A DNA stretch of 64,000 nucleotides from Streptomyces sp. CB01201 (GTDB lineage Bacteria; Actinomycetota; Actinomycetes; Streptomycetales; Streptomycetaceae): the NCBI RefSeq assembly GCF_002803085.1, contig NZ_NNBJ01000006.1, positions 62,001-126,000 on the forward strand, read 5' to 3'. Each line of letters begins with the position of its first letter. The stretch's first letter is position 1. Shown piece by piece: positions 7,827 to 15,852 of the stretch. A program made the translations under genes and the position numbers. A model generated the notes under the pieces. That model did not search any database and had not been told where the DNA came from. It was given only the letters and a program-made list of their open reading frames with translations.

Positions 7827-8983
7827 CGCTTCGCCTCCGTACGTGCGTCACCGGCGCCCGAGGGCAGGTCGGCCGGGGTCACCGTCCACCACGGCACCTC
7901 CCGGTAGGACGGCCGCGTATCGCTCTTCTCGTCGCTCCACGGCGGGTTCTTGACCGAGGTGGTCATGGACCTGACCTGGATCCGGTCGACGGTGCCGCCG
8001 TCGCGGTGCGTGCCGAGCCGGAGCACCACGATCCGGCGCAGATACTGCTCGGACAGCTCGCCGCGCAGGCCATTGGCCTTGTTGTCGTCGGTGTGCGACC
8101 CCACGAAGAAGTCCCAGGCGCGGCGCAGTTCGTTCTGCTCGGTGTGGCTGGGCAGCGGGTTGTGCCGGATCGCGGCGCCGTCCTGTGCCGAGAAGTCGAT
8201 CCAGCCGGTGGTCCGGACGCTGCCGTTCGGCATCTTGATCTCGGCGCGCGCTTGGACGTCGATGTTCTGCTGGAGCGGATTGGGCGCGAAGAGCTTCCAG
8301 TTCTGCTCGAACTCGGGGTAGATCCAGTCGTCCACGGCCTTGCCGTACTGCTTGCTGACCGTGTTGGGCGGCGCCACGTGCAGGAAGACCATCCCTATGT
8401 GCACGCAGGCGATCACGCCGATGACCGCGAGCGCGAGTGCGGCCACCACCTGGAAGCGGAAGGGCAGCCCGGCGATCCCCCGCGAGGAAACGTCCCCGCC
8501 GGGGCCTGCGGGGTTGGCGGGGCCGGCCGGCCGGGGGTCGCCGAGGCCGGTGCCGGTGCCGGTTACGGCATCGGCCGGGCCGGAGTCGGGGGCGGCCGGG
8601 CCGGGGCCGGGGGCGGCGGCCACGCCCGCGTCCAGCTTCGGCCACGGGGTGCGGCCACGGCCCGGCTGCGCGGGCCCGGTCGGCTCGGCGGGCTCCGCGG
8701 GCCCGGTCGGCTCGGCTCCGGACGGCCCCGTGGCGGGATCCGGTGCCCGGTCGGGCGCCGCCCGTGGGGCGGAAGGCGGGTCGGAGACCGCCGCCGAATC
8801 GAAAACGGCGTCCTCCGCAGGGCCGGACGCGGTTTCCGTTCCGGCGTCCCCACCCCGTTCGGCCGAACCCCCGCCCCCGCTCCCCGTAGGGCCGACAGTC
8901 TCGGCCGCAGTGGCCTTGACCTGCCCGGATTCCGCTCCGTCGGCCTTGCCGCCGGCTTCGGTCCCGTCCTTGTACGAATCCAT
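7823..8983 (-). CDS. DUF5819 family membrane-anchored protein
   Basis: About 386 residues in three parts. First is a long N-terminal low-complexity stretch rich in Gly, Pro, Ala and Glu (about 170 residues). Then comes one membrane helix (FQVVAALALAVIGVIACVHI). Last is a C-terminal domain, probably extracellular (APPNTVSKQYGKAVDDWIYP without its last residues, then FEQNWKLFAPNPLQQNIDVQ), of the DUF5819 type. The ATG at 8983 has a GGGGCGGG Shine-Dalgarno. A GTG at 9016 would also be in frame but overlaps the DnaA-box-like site. It pairs with an HTTM protein, as SdpA pairs with SdpB in Bacillus; a similar two-subunit machine is possible but unproven. Confidence 0.75.
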   Translation of the reverse strand: MDSYKDGTEAGGKADGAESGQVKATAAETVGPTGSGGGGSAERGGDAGTETASGPAEDAVFDSAAVSDPPSAPRAAPDRAPDPATGPSGAEPTGPAEPAEPTGPAQPGRGRTPWPKLDAGVAAAPGPGPAAPDSGPADAVTGTGTGLGDPRPAGPANPAGPGGDVSSRGIAGLPFRFQVVAALALAVIGVIACVHIGMVFLHVAPPNTVSKQYGKAVDDWIYPEFEQNWKLFAPNPLQQNIDVQARAEIKMPNGSVRTTGWIDFSAQDGAAIRHNPLPSHTEQNELRRAWDFFVGSHTDDNKANGLRGELSEQYLRRIVVLRLGTHRDGGTVDRIQVRSMTTSVKNPPWSDEKSDTRPSYREVPWWTVTPADLPSGAGDARTEAKR

Positions 8984-9008
8984 CCCGCCCCGATCGGCAC
9001 CCGCTGAG

Positions 9009-9017
9009 TTATCCACA
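9009..9017 (+). promoter_or_regulatory. DnaA-box-like 9-mer
   Basis: Exact TTATCCACA, the consensus DnaA box, in the divergent region between the DUF5819 gene and paaA. A TTGACA hexamer (9021-9026), a good -35 candidate for the paaA promoter, lies immediately to its right, so DnaA binding here could affect paa transcription. Confidence 0.45.
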
Positions 9018-9062
9018 GGGTTGACACCCTACGGGCCGCCGACTCACCATTGAAGTCATTGA

Positions 9063-9076
9063 ACCGAACGATCGGT
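9063..9076. promoter_or_regulatory. PaaR-type operator before paaA
   Basis: ACCGAACGATCGGT fits ACCG-NN-CG-NN-CGGT and, with flanks, is the exact reverse complement of the site before paaN over 18 bp. It lies 43 bp upstream of the paaA ATG and downstream of the TTGACA hexamer, where a bound repressor would block the paaABCDE promoter. Confidence 0.75.
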
Positions 9077-9118
9077 CGGTTGGTCCACAACCGCACAGCA
9101 GCTCGGCAGGGGGCCGGA

Positions 9119-10207
9119 ATGACCGGAGTGACCGCGACAGCCACGGCAGCCGCAGGTACGGACGCGTCGTACCTGGCGGTGTTCGACGCGGCGGTCGCCG
9201 CGGACGAGCGGATCGAGCCACGCGACTGGATGCCCGAGGAGTACCGCTCCACGCTGGTCCGCCAGATGGCGCAGCACGCCCACTCCGAGATCATCGGCAT
9301 GCAGCCGGAGGCGAACTGGATCACCCGTGCCCCGTCCCTGCGGCGCAAGGCGATCCTGATGGCCAAGGTGCAGGACGAGGCGGGTCACGGCCTCTACCTC
9401 TACAGCGCCGCCGAAACGCTCGGCACCAGCCGCGACGATCTGCTCGACAAGCTGCATTCGGGCCGCCAGAAGTATTCGTCGATCTTCAACTACCCCACCC
9501 TGACCTGGGCCGACGTCGGCGCGATCGGCTGGTTGGTGGACGGCGCGGCGATCACCAACCAGGTCCCCCTGTGCCGCTGCTCCTACGGGCCGTACGCGCG
9601 GGCGATGGTCCGCGTCTGCAAGGAGGAGTCCTTCCACCAGCGGCAGGGGTACGAGCTGCTGCTGGCCCTGTCCCGGGGGACGCCCGAGCAGCACGCGATG
9701 GCGCAGGACGCGGTGGACCGCTGGTGGTGGCCCTCGCTGATGATGTTCGGCCCGCCGGACGACGAATCGGCGCACTCGGCGCAGTCGATGATCTGGAAGA
9801 TCAAGCGTCACTCGAACGACGAGCTGCGCCAGCGCTTCGTGGACATAGCGGTCGGCCAGGCCGAAAGCCTCGGCCTCACCCTGCCCGACCCGGATCTGCG
9901 CTGGAACGAGGAGCGCGGCCACCACGACTTCGGCGCGATCGACTGGACGGAGTTCTGGGAGGTCCTCAAGGGCAACGGCCCCTGCAACGAGCAACGGCTC
10001 ACGCAGCGGCGCCGCGCCCACGAGGAGGGCGCGTGGGTACGGGACGCGGCCGCCGCGTACGCCACGAAGCAGCAGGGGCGGCAGGAGCAACAAGAGCGGC
10101 AGGAGCGGCAGGAGCAACAAGGCCGGTCGAGCGAGCCGGGCCAGCCGGGCCAGCAGAAGCAGCACGGACAGCACGGGCAGCACGCGAACGGGGAGGCGAC
10201 GGCATGA
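9119..10207 (+). CDS. paaA: 1,2-phenylacetyl-CoA epoxidase, catalytic subunit PaaA
   Basis: A 362-residue ferritin-like di-iron oxygenase subunit. With PaaB, PaaC and the PaaE reductase it epoxidises the ring of phenylacetyl-CoA. The iron-binding pattern is visible in [15 protein letters not shown] (DExxH) and [15 protein letters not shown] (ExxH). The ATG at 9119, with GGGGGCCGGA just before it, is preferred to an in-frame ATG at 9050 that would overlap the operator. The last 45 or so residues are an unusual Gln/Arg/Glu-rich tail not expected in PaaA. It is the first gene of paaABCDE and overlaps paaB by 4 nt. Confidence 0.93.
   Translation: MTGVTATATAAAGTDASYLAVFDAAVAADERIEPRDWMPEEYRSTLVRQMAQHAHSEIIGMQPEANWITRAPSLRRKAILMAKVQDEAGHGLYLYSAAETLGTSRDDLLDKLHSGRQKYSSIFNYPTLTWADVGAIGWLVDGAAITNQVPLCRCSYGPYARAMVRVCKEESFHQRQGYELLLALSRGTPEQHAMAQDAVDRWWWPSLMMFGPPDDESAHSAQSMIWKIKRHSNDELRQRFVDIAVGQAESLGLTLPDPDLRWNEERGHHDFGAIDWTEFWEVLKGNGPCNEQRLTQRRRAHEEGAWVRDAAAAYATKQQGRQEQQERQERQEQQGRSSEPGQPGQQKQHGQHGQHANGEATA
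10067..10198 (+). repeat. CAG/CGG-rich microsatellite-like stretch in the paaA 3' end
   Basis: Irregular repeats of GGCAGGAGCAACA-type and CAGCACGGGCAG-type units encode the Gln-rich tail of PaaA ([20 protein letters not shown] and following). It looks like expansion of short CAG/CGG-containing units within the coding sequence, kept in frame. Confidence 0.6.
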
Positions 10208-10491
10208 GCACGCACGACTGGCCGCTCTGGGAGGTGTTTGTGCGCGCGCGCCGCGGGCTGTCCCACACCCACGCGGGGAGCCTGCACGCGCCGGACGCCG
10301 AGATGGCCCTGCGCAACGCCCGCGATCTGTACACCCGCAGGTCGGAGGGCATCTCGATCTGGGTCGTGCCGTCGAGCGCGATCAGCGCGTCCTCGCCCGA
10401 CGAGAAGGACTCCTTCTTCGACCCGGCCGCCGACAAGCCCTATCGCCATCCCACGTTCTACGAGATCCCGGAAGGGGTGAAGCACCTGTGA
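10204..10491 (+). CDS. paaB: 1,2-phenylacetyl-CoA epoxidase subunit PaaB
   Basis: A 95-residue protein of normal PaaB length, beginning [20 protein letters not shown] after Met and containing the conserved [20 protein letters not shown] segment. PaaB bridges PaaA-PaaC heterodimers in the epoxidase complex. The start overlaps the paaA stop (ATGA) and its stop overlaps the paaC start (GTGA), indicating translational coupling and balanced subunit synthesis. Confidence 0.93.
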   Translation: MSTHDWPLWEVFVRARRGLSHTHAGSLHAPDAEMALRNARDLYTRRSEGISIWVVPSSAISASSPDEKDSFFDPAADKPYRHPTFYEIPEGVKHL

Positions 10492-11207
10492 CCGCCACCG
10501 TCCCGGCGCAGGCCGCCCTCGCCCTCGGCGACGACGCCCTGGTGCTGTCGCACCGGCTCGGGGAGTGGGCCGGGCACGCCCCCGTCCTCGAAGAGGAGGT
10601 CGCCCTGGCGAACATCGCCCTCGACCTGCTCGGCCAGGCCCGGCTGCTGCTCTCGCTGGTCGGCGACGAGGACGAGCTGGCCTACCTCCGCGAGGAGCGG
10701 GCCTTCCGCAACCTCCAGCTCGTCGAGCAGCCCAACGGCGACTTCGCCCACACCATCGCCCGCCAGCTGTACTTCTCGACGTACCAGCACCTGCTGTACG
10801 GCGAACTGGCAGCGGGCGGCGGCGAGTTCGCGCCTGTCGCCGCCAAGGCGGTCAAGGAGGTCGAGTACCACCGCGACCACGCCGAGCAGTGGACGCTGCG
10901 GCTCGGCGACGGCACCGAGGAGAGCCACGGTCGGATGCGGCGGGCCGGCGAGGCGCTGTGGCGCTTCACCGGCGAGATGTTCCAGCCGGTGCCCGGCCTG
11001 GACCTCGACTGGGGCGAGCTGGAGGCCCGTTGGACGGCTTCGGTGACCTCGATCCTGGGCCGGGCCACCCTGACGGTCCCCGAAGGCCCCCGCACCGGAG
11101 GCTGGGCGGCGGGGGCGGGCCGGCAGGGCCTGCACACCGAGCCGTTCGGGCGGATGCTCGCCGAAATGCAGCACCTGCACCGCAGCCACCCGGGGGCGTC
11201 ATGGTGA
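10488..11207 (+). CDS. paaC: 1,2-phenylacetyl-CoA epoxidase subunit PaaC
   Basis: A 239-residue ferritin-like protein, the structural partner of PaaA. It shows the PaaC landmarks LSHRLGEWAGHAPVLEEEVA, NIALDLLGQARLLL and the helix with EVEYHRDHAEQWTLRLGDGT. GTG start at 10488 overlaps paaB. PaaC lacks a working di-iron site in characterised systems but is needed for activity. Confidence 0.92.
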   Translation: MTATVPAQAALALGDDALVLSHRLGEWAGHAPVLEEEVALANIALDLLGQARLLLSLVGDEDELAYLREERAFRNLQLVEQPNGDFAHTIARQLYFSTYQHLLYGELAAGGGEFAPVAAKAVKEVEYHRDHAEQWTLRLGDGTEESHGRMRRAGEALWRFTGEMFQPVPGLDLDWGELEARWTASVTSILGRATLTVPEGPRTGGWAAGAGRQGLHTEPFGRMLAEMQHLHRSHPGASW

Positions 11208-11713
11208 CCGACACCGCCCCCACCGCCCCCACCCCCCTGGAGACCGAGCTGCGCCGCCTGGCCGGCTCGGTCCCCGACCCGGAACTGCCGGTCCTGAGCC
11301 TCGGAGAACTGGGTGTGCTGCGCGCCGTCCATGTCGAGGGCCCGGGCCGGGTGCGGGTCGAGCTCACCCCCACCTACACCGGCTGCCCCGCCGTCGAAGC
11401 CATGTCCTCGGACATCGAGCGCGTCCTGCACGACCACGGCATGGAGCACGTATCGGTCGTTCGGGTGCTGTCCCCCGCCTGGTCGACGGACGACATCAGC
11501 GCGGAGGGGCGGCGCAAGCTCGCCGAGTTCGGTATAGCTCCGCCCCGCCCGCACACCGCCGAAGGGCCCGTCGCGCTCACCCTGTCGGTGCGCTGTCCGC
11601 ACTGCGGGTCCACCGACACGGAGCTGCTCAGCCGCTTCTCCTCCACGGCCTGCAAGGCGCTGCGCCGCTGTGTGTCGTGCCGTGAACCGTTCGACCACTT
11701 CAAGGAGTTGTAG
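11201..11713 (+). CDS. paaD: Phenylacetyl-CoA epoxidase accessory protein PaaD (MIP18/DUF59 domain)
   Basis: A 170-residue protein. The N-terminal DUF59/MIP18-type domain (VPDPELPVLSLGELGVLRAV, TPTYTGCPAVEAM) is related to Fe-S assembly factors. The C-terminal Cys-rich tail (CPHCGS ... ACKALRRCVSCREPFDHFK) probably binds zinc or an Fe-S cluster. It is thought to help mature the PaaE or PaaA metal centres. The ATG at 11201 overlaps the paaC end by 7 nt and paaE begins directly after its stop. Confidence 0.92.
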   Translation: MVTDTAPTAPTPLETELRRLAGSVPDPELPVLSLGELGVLRAVHVEGPGRVRVELTPTYTGCPAVEAMSSDIERVLHDHGMEHVSVVRVLSPAWSTDDISAEGRRKLAEFGIAPPRPHTAEGPVALTLSVRCPHCGSTDTELLSRFSSTACKALRRCVSCREPFDHFKEL

Positions 11714-12766
11714 ATGTTCCATCCGCTCCGGGTCAGCGAGGTCGAGCGGCTCACCGACGACGCGGTGGCCGTCACCTTCGCCGTGCCGCCCGAGCTCCGC
11801 GAGGCCTACCGGCACGTCCCCGGCCAGCATCTCGCCCTGCGCCGCGGCGTGCGGGGCGAGGAGATCCGCCGTACGTACTCGATCTGCGCGCCCGCCGTGG
11901 AGGCGCCGGGGGAGCCGGTGCTGCGGGTCGGCATCCGCCTGGTGGAGGGCGGCGCCTTCTCCACGTACGCCTTCAAGGAGCTGGCCGTCGGCGACACCGT
12001 CGACGTCATGGAGCCGATGGGCCGCTTCGTCCTGCCCCCGCGCGCCGGGCACTTCGCGGCGATCGTCGGCGGCAGCGGCATCACCCCGGTCCTGTCGATC
12101 GCGGCGACCCTGCTCGCCCGCGAACCGGAGGCGCGGTTCTGCCTGATACGCAGCGACCGCAGCGCCGCGTCGACGATGTTCCTTGAGGAGACGGCCGACC
12201 TGAAGGACCGCTATCCCGAGCGGTTCCAGCTGGTCACGGTGCTGTCCCGGGAGGAGCAGCAGTCCGGTCTGCCTTCGGGCCGGCTCGACCGCGAGCGTCT
12301 GAGCGGACTGCTGCCCGCGCTGCTCCCGGTGGCGGACATCGACGGCTGGCTGCTGTGCGGCCCCTTCGGCCTGGTGCAGGGCGCCGAGCGGGCCCTGCAC
12401 GGGCTCGGCGTCGACCGCGGCCGCATCCACCAGGAGATCTTCCACGTGGACGCGGCCCCGGCACCCGCCGCCCCGGCTGCCGCACCCGCGCACGCCACGC
12501 TCACCGCGACCCTGGACGGGCGCTCGGGCAACTGGCCGGTGCGGGAGGGCGAGTCCCTCCTGGAGACCGTGCTGCGCGCCCGCGCCGACGCCCCGTACGC
12601 CTGCAAGGGCGGGGTGTGCGGGACGTGCCGCGCCTTCCTGGTCAAGGGCGAGGTACGGATGGAGCGGAACTTCGCGCTGGAACCGGAGGAGACGGAGGCC
12701 GGCTACGTCCTGGCCTGCCAGTCGCACCCGGCGACGGGGGAGGTGGAGCTGGACTTCGACCGGTGA
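11714..12766 (+). CDS. paaE: Phenylacetyl-CoA epoxidase reductase PaaE
   Basis: A 350-residue electron-transfer protein that passes electrons from NADPH to the PaaA di-iron site. It has an N-terminal FAD-binding ferredoxin-reductase barrel (about 1-105, with RRTYSICAPA), an NAD(P)-binding domain (about 110-235, with AAIVGGSGITPVLSIAATLL) and a C-terminal plant-type 2Fe-2S ferredoxin domain with ligands in YACKGGVCGTCRAF and YVLACQSHP. Length and order match PaaE. It starts immediately after paaD and is the last gene of the block. Confidence 0.92.
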   Translation: MFHPLRVSEVERLTDDAVAVTFAVPPELREAYRHVPGQHLALRRGVRGEEIRRTYSICAPAVEAPGEPVLRVGIRLVEGGAFSTYAFKELAVGDTVDVMEPMGRFVLPPRAGHFAAIVGGSGITPVLSIAATLLAREPEARFCLIRSDRSAASTMFLEETADLKDRYPERFQLVTVLSREEQQSGLPSGRLDRERLSGLLPALLPVADIDGWLLCGPFGLVQGAERALHGLGVDRGRIHQEIFHVDAAPAPAAPAAAPAHATLTATLDGRSGNWPVREGESLLETVLRARADAPYACKGGVCGTCRAFLVKGEVRMERNFALEPEETEAGYVLACQSHPATGEVELDFDR

Positions 12767-12800
12767 GGCGGAAGCGGGCTACGGGCGCGCCCACTTGAAT

Positions 12801-12818
12801 GCCTCCTGCGCCGGAGGC
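12801..12818 (+). terminator. Short hairpin after paaE
   Basis: A 6-bp perfect stem (GCCTCC/GGAGGC) with a 6-nt loop lies 35 nt after the paaE stop. It is short for a terminator, so support is weak. Confidence 0.3.
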
Positions 12819-12960
12819 GTGAGCGCGTCCTGCCCCGGAGAACCGCCGCCGCACCCCGCGCCCCCGCACCCCGGCACGGCAGGGCAGGGCGCGGCAGGGC
12901 AGGGCACGGGGACGACAGGCCTGCCTCCCCCTTCCCGTGAACGGGCCCATTCCCATCCCG

Positions 12961-12974
12961 TAGAACCTGTTCTA
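12961..12974. promoter_or_regulatory. KstR-type palindrome upstream of the acyl-CoA dehydrogenase
   Basis: TAGAACCTGTTCTA is a perfect 6+6 inverted repeat around a 2-nt centre and fits the actinobacterial KstR pattern TNNAACNNGTTNNA exactly. KstR is a TetR-family repressor of sterol and related acyl-CoA catabolism. The site lies about 100 bp before the start of an acyl-CoA dehydrogenase gene and just before a TTGACG hexamer. Confidence 0.65.
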
Positions 12975-13071
12975 TCTTGACGAACCGTCAGATCCGTTCG
13001 GGGAGCGCGCTGTTCATGCCGTGGCGCGCGCTCGGCCCGGACGGAACCGGTGCGTGCGGGAGGACTGAGCC

Positions 13072-14214
13072 GTGGACTTCACCTTCACCGAGGAGCAGCT
13101 GGCCGCCGTAGAGGCGGCCAAGGCGGTCTTCTCCGGCGTCGCCCCCGACGCGGTACCCAGCCCCGCGCTCACCGCGGGCGCCGTCGCCGAGGACTTCGAC
13201 CGCCCGCTGTGGGCCAGGCTCGCCGCGTCCGACCTGCTGAGCCTGGTTCTCGACGCCGAGCACGGCGGGGCGGGGCTCGACCCGATCGCCCTGTGCCTGG
13301 TGCTGCGCGAATCGGCCAAGGTCCTCGCCCGGCTGCCGCTCCTGGAGACCAGCGCCGTCGCGCTGACCGTACAGCGGTACGGGCAGGCCGAGTTGGCGCG
13401 GGAGCTGCTGCCCGCGATCGGCCGGGGAGAGCTGGCGCTGACCGTCGCCGCCAACGGCCGCACCGGCCACGACGGGGCCGAACTCGCCGTCACCGCCCGC
13501 CGGGACGGCGAGCACTGGGTGTTCGACGGCATGCAGACGGGCGTGCCCTGGGCCCCGACCTGCGACCGCATCGCCGTGCCCGCCCACACCGCCGACGGCC
13601 ACACCGTCCTCGCGCTGCTCCCCCGCGCCGAGCGGGGCGTGACGCTCGCCGAACAGATCTCCACCAGCGGGGAACGGTTCGCCGAACTGCGCCTCGAAGC
13701 GGTACGCGTAGACGCGGACGCGGTCATCACCGCGGACGGTGCCTGGGAGTGGCTGCGCAACCTGCTCGCGACCGGAACCTGCGCCCTGGCCCTGGGCCTC
13801 GGCGAGGCCGTGCTCACTCTGACCGGTCAATACACCGGAAAGCGCGAGCAGTTCGGGCATCCGGTGGCGACGTTCCAGGCCGTCGCCGTCCAGGCGGCCG
13901 ACCGCTACATCGATCTGCGCGCCATGGAGGCGACGCTGTGGCAGGCGGCCTGGCGCATCAGCACCGGCGCGGACAGCGCGCTGCCCGTCGCCGGTGATGT
14001 CGCGGTCGCCAAGATCTGGGCCTCCGAAGGGGTGCGCCGCGTCGTGCAGACCGCCCAGCACCTGCACGGCGGGTTCGGCGCCGACACGGACTACGCGCTG
14101 CACCGCTACCACGCCTGGGCCAAACAGCTGGAGCTCGCACTGGGCTCGGCCGCGGCCCACGAGGAGGCCCTGGGTGACCTCCTCGCCGCCCACCCCCTCG
14201 GGCAGCCTGCCTGA
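13072..14214 (+). CDS. Acyl-CoA dehydrogenase
   Basis: A 380-residue flavoprotein of the acyl-CoA dehydrogenase fold. The N-terminal helical domain starts DFTFTEEQLAAVEAAKAVF, the middle beta domain spans about 120-220, and the C-terminal helical domain contains YTGKREQFGHPVATFQAVAV and HLHGGFGADTDYALHRYHAW. It resembles the half-subunits of the ChsE/FadE28-29 type that form heterotetramers on sterol or branched side chains, though no partner is adjacent. The GTG at 13072 follows GGAGGACTGAGCC. Likely control is by a KstR-type repressor through the palindrome upstream. Confidence 0.88.
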   Translation: MDFTFTEEQLAAVEAAKAVFSGVAPDAVPSPALTAGAVAEDFDRPLWARLAASDLLSLVLDAEHGGAGLDPIALCLVLRESAKVLARLPLLETSAVALTVQRYGQAELARELLPAIGRGELALTVAANGRTGHDGAELAVTARRDGEHWVFDGMQTGVPWAPTCDRIAVPAHTADGHTVLALLPRAERGVTLAEQISTSGERFAELRLEAVRVDADAVITADGAWEWLRNLLATGTCALALGLGEAVLTLTGQYTGKREQFGHPVATFQAVAVQAADRYIDLRAMEATLWQAAWRISTGADSALPVAGDVAVAKIWASEGVRRVVQTAQHLHGGFGADTDYALHRYHAWAKQLELALGSAAAHEEALGDLLAAHPLGQPA

Positions 14215-14230
14215 GCCGCCTCCGACGGGG

Positions 14231-14575
14231 TCAGACGACCGTGCCCGGCGCGCCCTGGTCGTCGACGACCTTGCGGCCCGAGGCCTCCCAGACCTGCATG
14301 CCGCCGTCGATGTTCACGGCGTCGATGCCCTGCTGGACCAGGTACTGGGTGACCTGGGCCGAGCGTCCGCCGACCCGGCACATCACATAGGCCCGACGCC
14401 CGTCCGCCACCGCTTCGGTCACCTCGCCGAAGCGGGCCACGAAATCACTCATCGGCACGTGCAGCGCGCCCTCGGCGTGCCCCGCCGCCCACTCGTCGTC
14501 CTCGCGGACATCGAGCACCAGGGCATCGGCCGGGACCTCGGCGACATCCACCGAGGGCAGCTGGGCGAAATTCAT
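14231..14575 (-). CDS. Rhodanese-like domain protein
   Basis: A 114-residue single-domain rhodanese. ALVLDVREDDEWAAGHAEGA is the conserved first motif, and the active-site loop is CRVGGRS with the persulfide-forming Cys. It probably moves sulfane sulfur as a small cytoplasmic PspE/GlpE-like protein. It is convergent with the acyl-CoA dehydrogenase and has the same direction as the J-domain gene. Confidence 0.88.
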   Translation of the reverse strand: MNFAQLPSVDVAEVPADALVLDVREDDEWAAGHAEGALHVPMSDFVARFGEVTEAVADGRRAYVMCRVGGRSAQVTQYLVQQGIDAVNIDGGMQVWEASGRKVVDDQGAPGTVV

Positions 14576-14619
14576 GGGTCATGCCTTCTCTCGTACGAAC
14601 CCGGCAGGTCCCCCGAACG

Positions 14620-15471
14620 CTACTGCACCAGCTTCGCGAGCTCAGCCTCTCGACCGGCCACCTCCGCCAGCAGCTGCTCGGCGATCTCCTCAAGGAGCCG
14701 GTCCGGGTCGTCCGGCGCCATCCGCAGCATCGAACCGATCGCGCTGTCCTCCAGCTCCCGGGCCACCAGCGCGAGGAGTTCCTTGCGCCGGCTCAACCAC
14801 TCCAGCCGGGCGTACAGCTCCTCGCTCTCGCTGGGCCGCACCTCCTCCGGCGCCGGACCGGCCTCCCACTCCTCGGCCAGCTCGCGCAGCAGCGCCTCGT
14901 CGCCCCGCCCGTAGGCGGCGTTGACCCGGGCGATGAACTCGTCCCGGCGCTCGCGTTCCTTGTCCTCCTGTGCCAGGTCCGGGTGGGCCTTGCGGGCCAG
15001 CTCGCGGTAGAGCCTGCGCACCTCCTCGCTCGGCCGGACCCGCTTGGGCGGCCGCACCGGCTGGTCGGTGAGCATCGAGGCGGCCTCGGGGGAGAGCCCG
15101 TCGGAGTCCATCCAGTCGTGGAAGAGCTCCTCGACGCCCGGCATGGGCATGACCGCGGCCCGGGCCTCCTGCGCCTTGCGCAGATCCTCGGGATCACCAC
15201 TCCGTACGGCTCTGGCCTCGGCGATCTGCGCGTCCAGCTCATCGAGCCGGGCGTACATCGGGCCGAGCTTCTGGTGGTGGAGCCGGGAGAAGTTCTCCAC
15301 CTCGACCCGGAAGGTCTCCACCGCGATCTCGAACTCGATCAGCGCCTGCTCGGCCGCCCGCACCGCCCGCTCAAGCCGCGCCTCGGCCCGCTCACCCCCC
15401 GCACTGGGCGGGGTGACCTGCGGGTCCACGTCGTTCCGGGCAGTCGTACCGCCAACACCTTCGTCCGTCAC
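14620..15471 (-). CDS. J-domain (DnaJ-like) protein with coiled-coil regions
   Basis: A 283-residue protein. Residues about 25-100 are charged and helical, likely coiled coil (ERAEARLERAVRAAEQALIE). A J-domain-like segment near residue 150 reads VRRLYRELARKAHPDLAQED, with the diagnostic HPD tripeptide. Charged helices follow to the end. It probably recruits an Hsp70-type chaperone to an unknown client. GTG start at 15471. I do not know a characterised homologue. Confidence 0.7.
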   Translation of the reverse strand: MTDEGVGGTTARNDVDPQVTPPSAGGERAEARLERAVRAAEQALIEFEIAVETFRVEVENFSRLHHQKLGPMYARLDELDAQIAEARAVRSGDPEDLRKAQEARAAVMPMPGVEELFHDWMDSDGLSPEAASMLTDQPVRPPKRVRPSEEVRRLYRELARKAHPDLAQEDKERERRDEFIARVNAAYGRGDEALLRELAEEWEAGPAPEEVRPSESEELYARLEWLSRRKELLALVARELEDSAIGSMLRMAPDDPDRLLEEIAEQLLAEVAGREAELAKLVQ

Positions 15472-15501
15472 CGCTCCAGCGTACGGGCGCCGGCTCAGCC
15501 G

Positions 15502-15738
15502 TCATTCCTCGGCCGGTCGAAGCCGCTGCCGAGCGGCCTCAAGCAGCTGGTCGTAGTTGGATGCGAACAGTCCGGGAAGCGACTTGTCCAGCGTCGCGGC
15601 GATGCGGTGGATCGGCGCCCAGACCGCCCGATCGTCGACAACCCGGCCCAGGTCCGTCATCTGCAGCTTCTCCAGCCAGTCCGACAGCACCAGCGCCTCG
15701 TCACCCGTCAGCTCGATCGTGACGTGGCTATCACCCAT
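15502..15738 (-). CDS. Small conserved hypothetical protein
   Basis: A 78-residue acidic protein (MGDSHVTIELTGDEALVLSD at the start), mostly helical, with no signal peptide or membrane helix. The ATG at 15738 has GAGGGATG at good spacing, which makes it better than an ATG two codons upstream. It may be conserved among streptomycetes judging by its normal codon use, but I cannot assign a function. Confidence 0.65.
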   Translation of the reverse strand: MGDSHVTIELTGDEALVLSDWLEKLQMTDLGRVVDDRAVWAPIHRIAATLDKSLPGLFASNYDQLLEAARQRLRPAEE

Positions 15739-15852
15739 GAACATCCCTCTGGCTCGGCCCCACTTTCGACCACACGAAACCACTGGTCCTCGGCTTTGAC
15801 CAAACAAACCGGGGGCCCCGCCCCCGCCCCCTCCCCCTCCCCCCTCGGCCCC

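Larger units (their letters stand above)
12767..13071. other. Intergenic region between paaE and the acyl-CoA dehydrogenase
   Basis: This 305-bp gap carries a short GC hairpin (12801-12818) that could end the paa transcript. Next is a GC-rich stretch with two direct copies of CGGCAGGGCAGGGC, and then a KstR-type palindrome at 12961-12974 followed by TTGACG (12977-12982), a possible -35. I see no gene in it. Confidence 0.7.

Noticed and set aside
9050..12766. The paa genes as part of a tropolone-type biosynthetic cluster with the right-hand genes
   Set aside because: Some Streptomyces tropolone pathways use the PaaA-E epoxidase. Here, though, paa genes have their own PaaR-type operators and are separated from the cluster by about 7 kb of core genes, and the cluster has prephenate dehydrogenase rather than a phenylalanine/phenylacetate branch.
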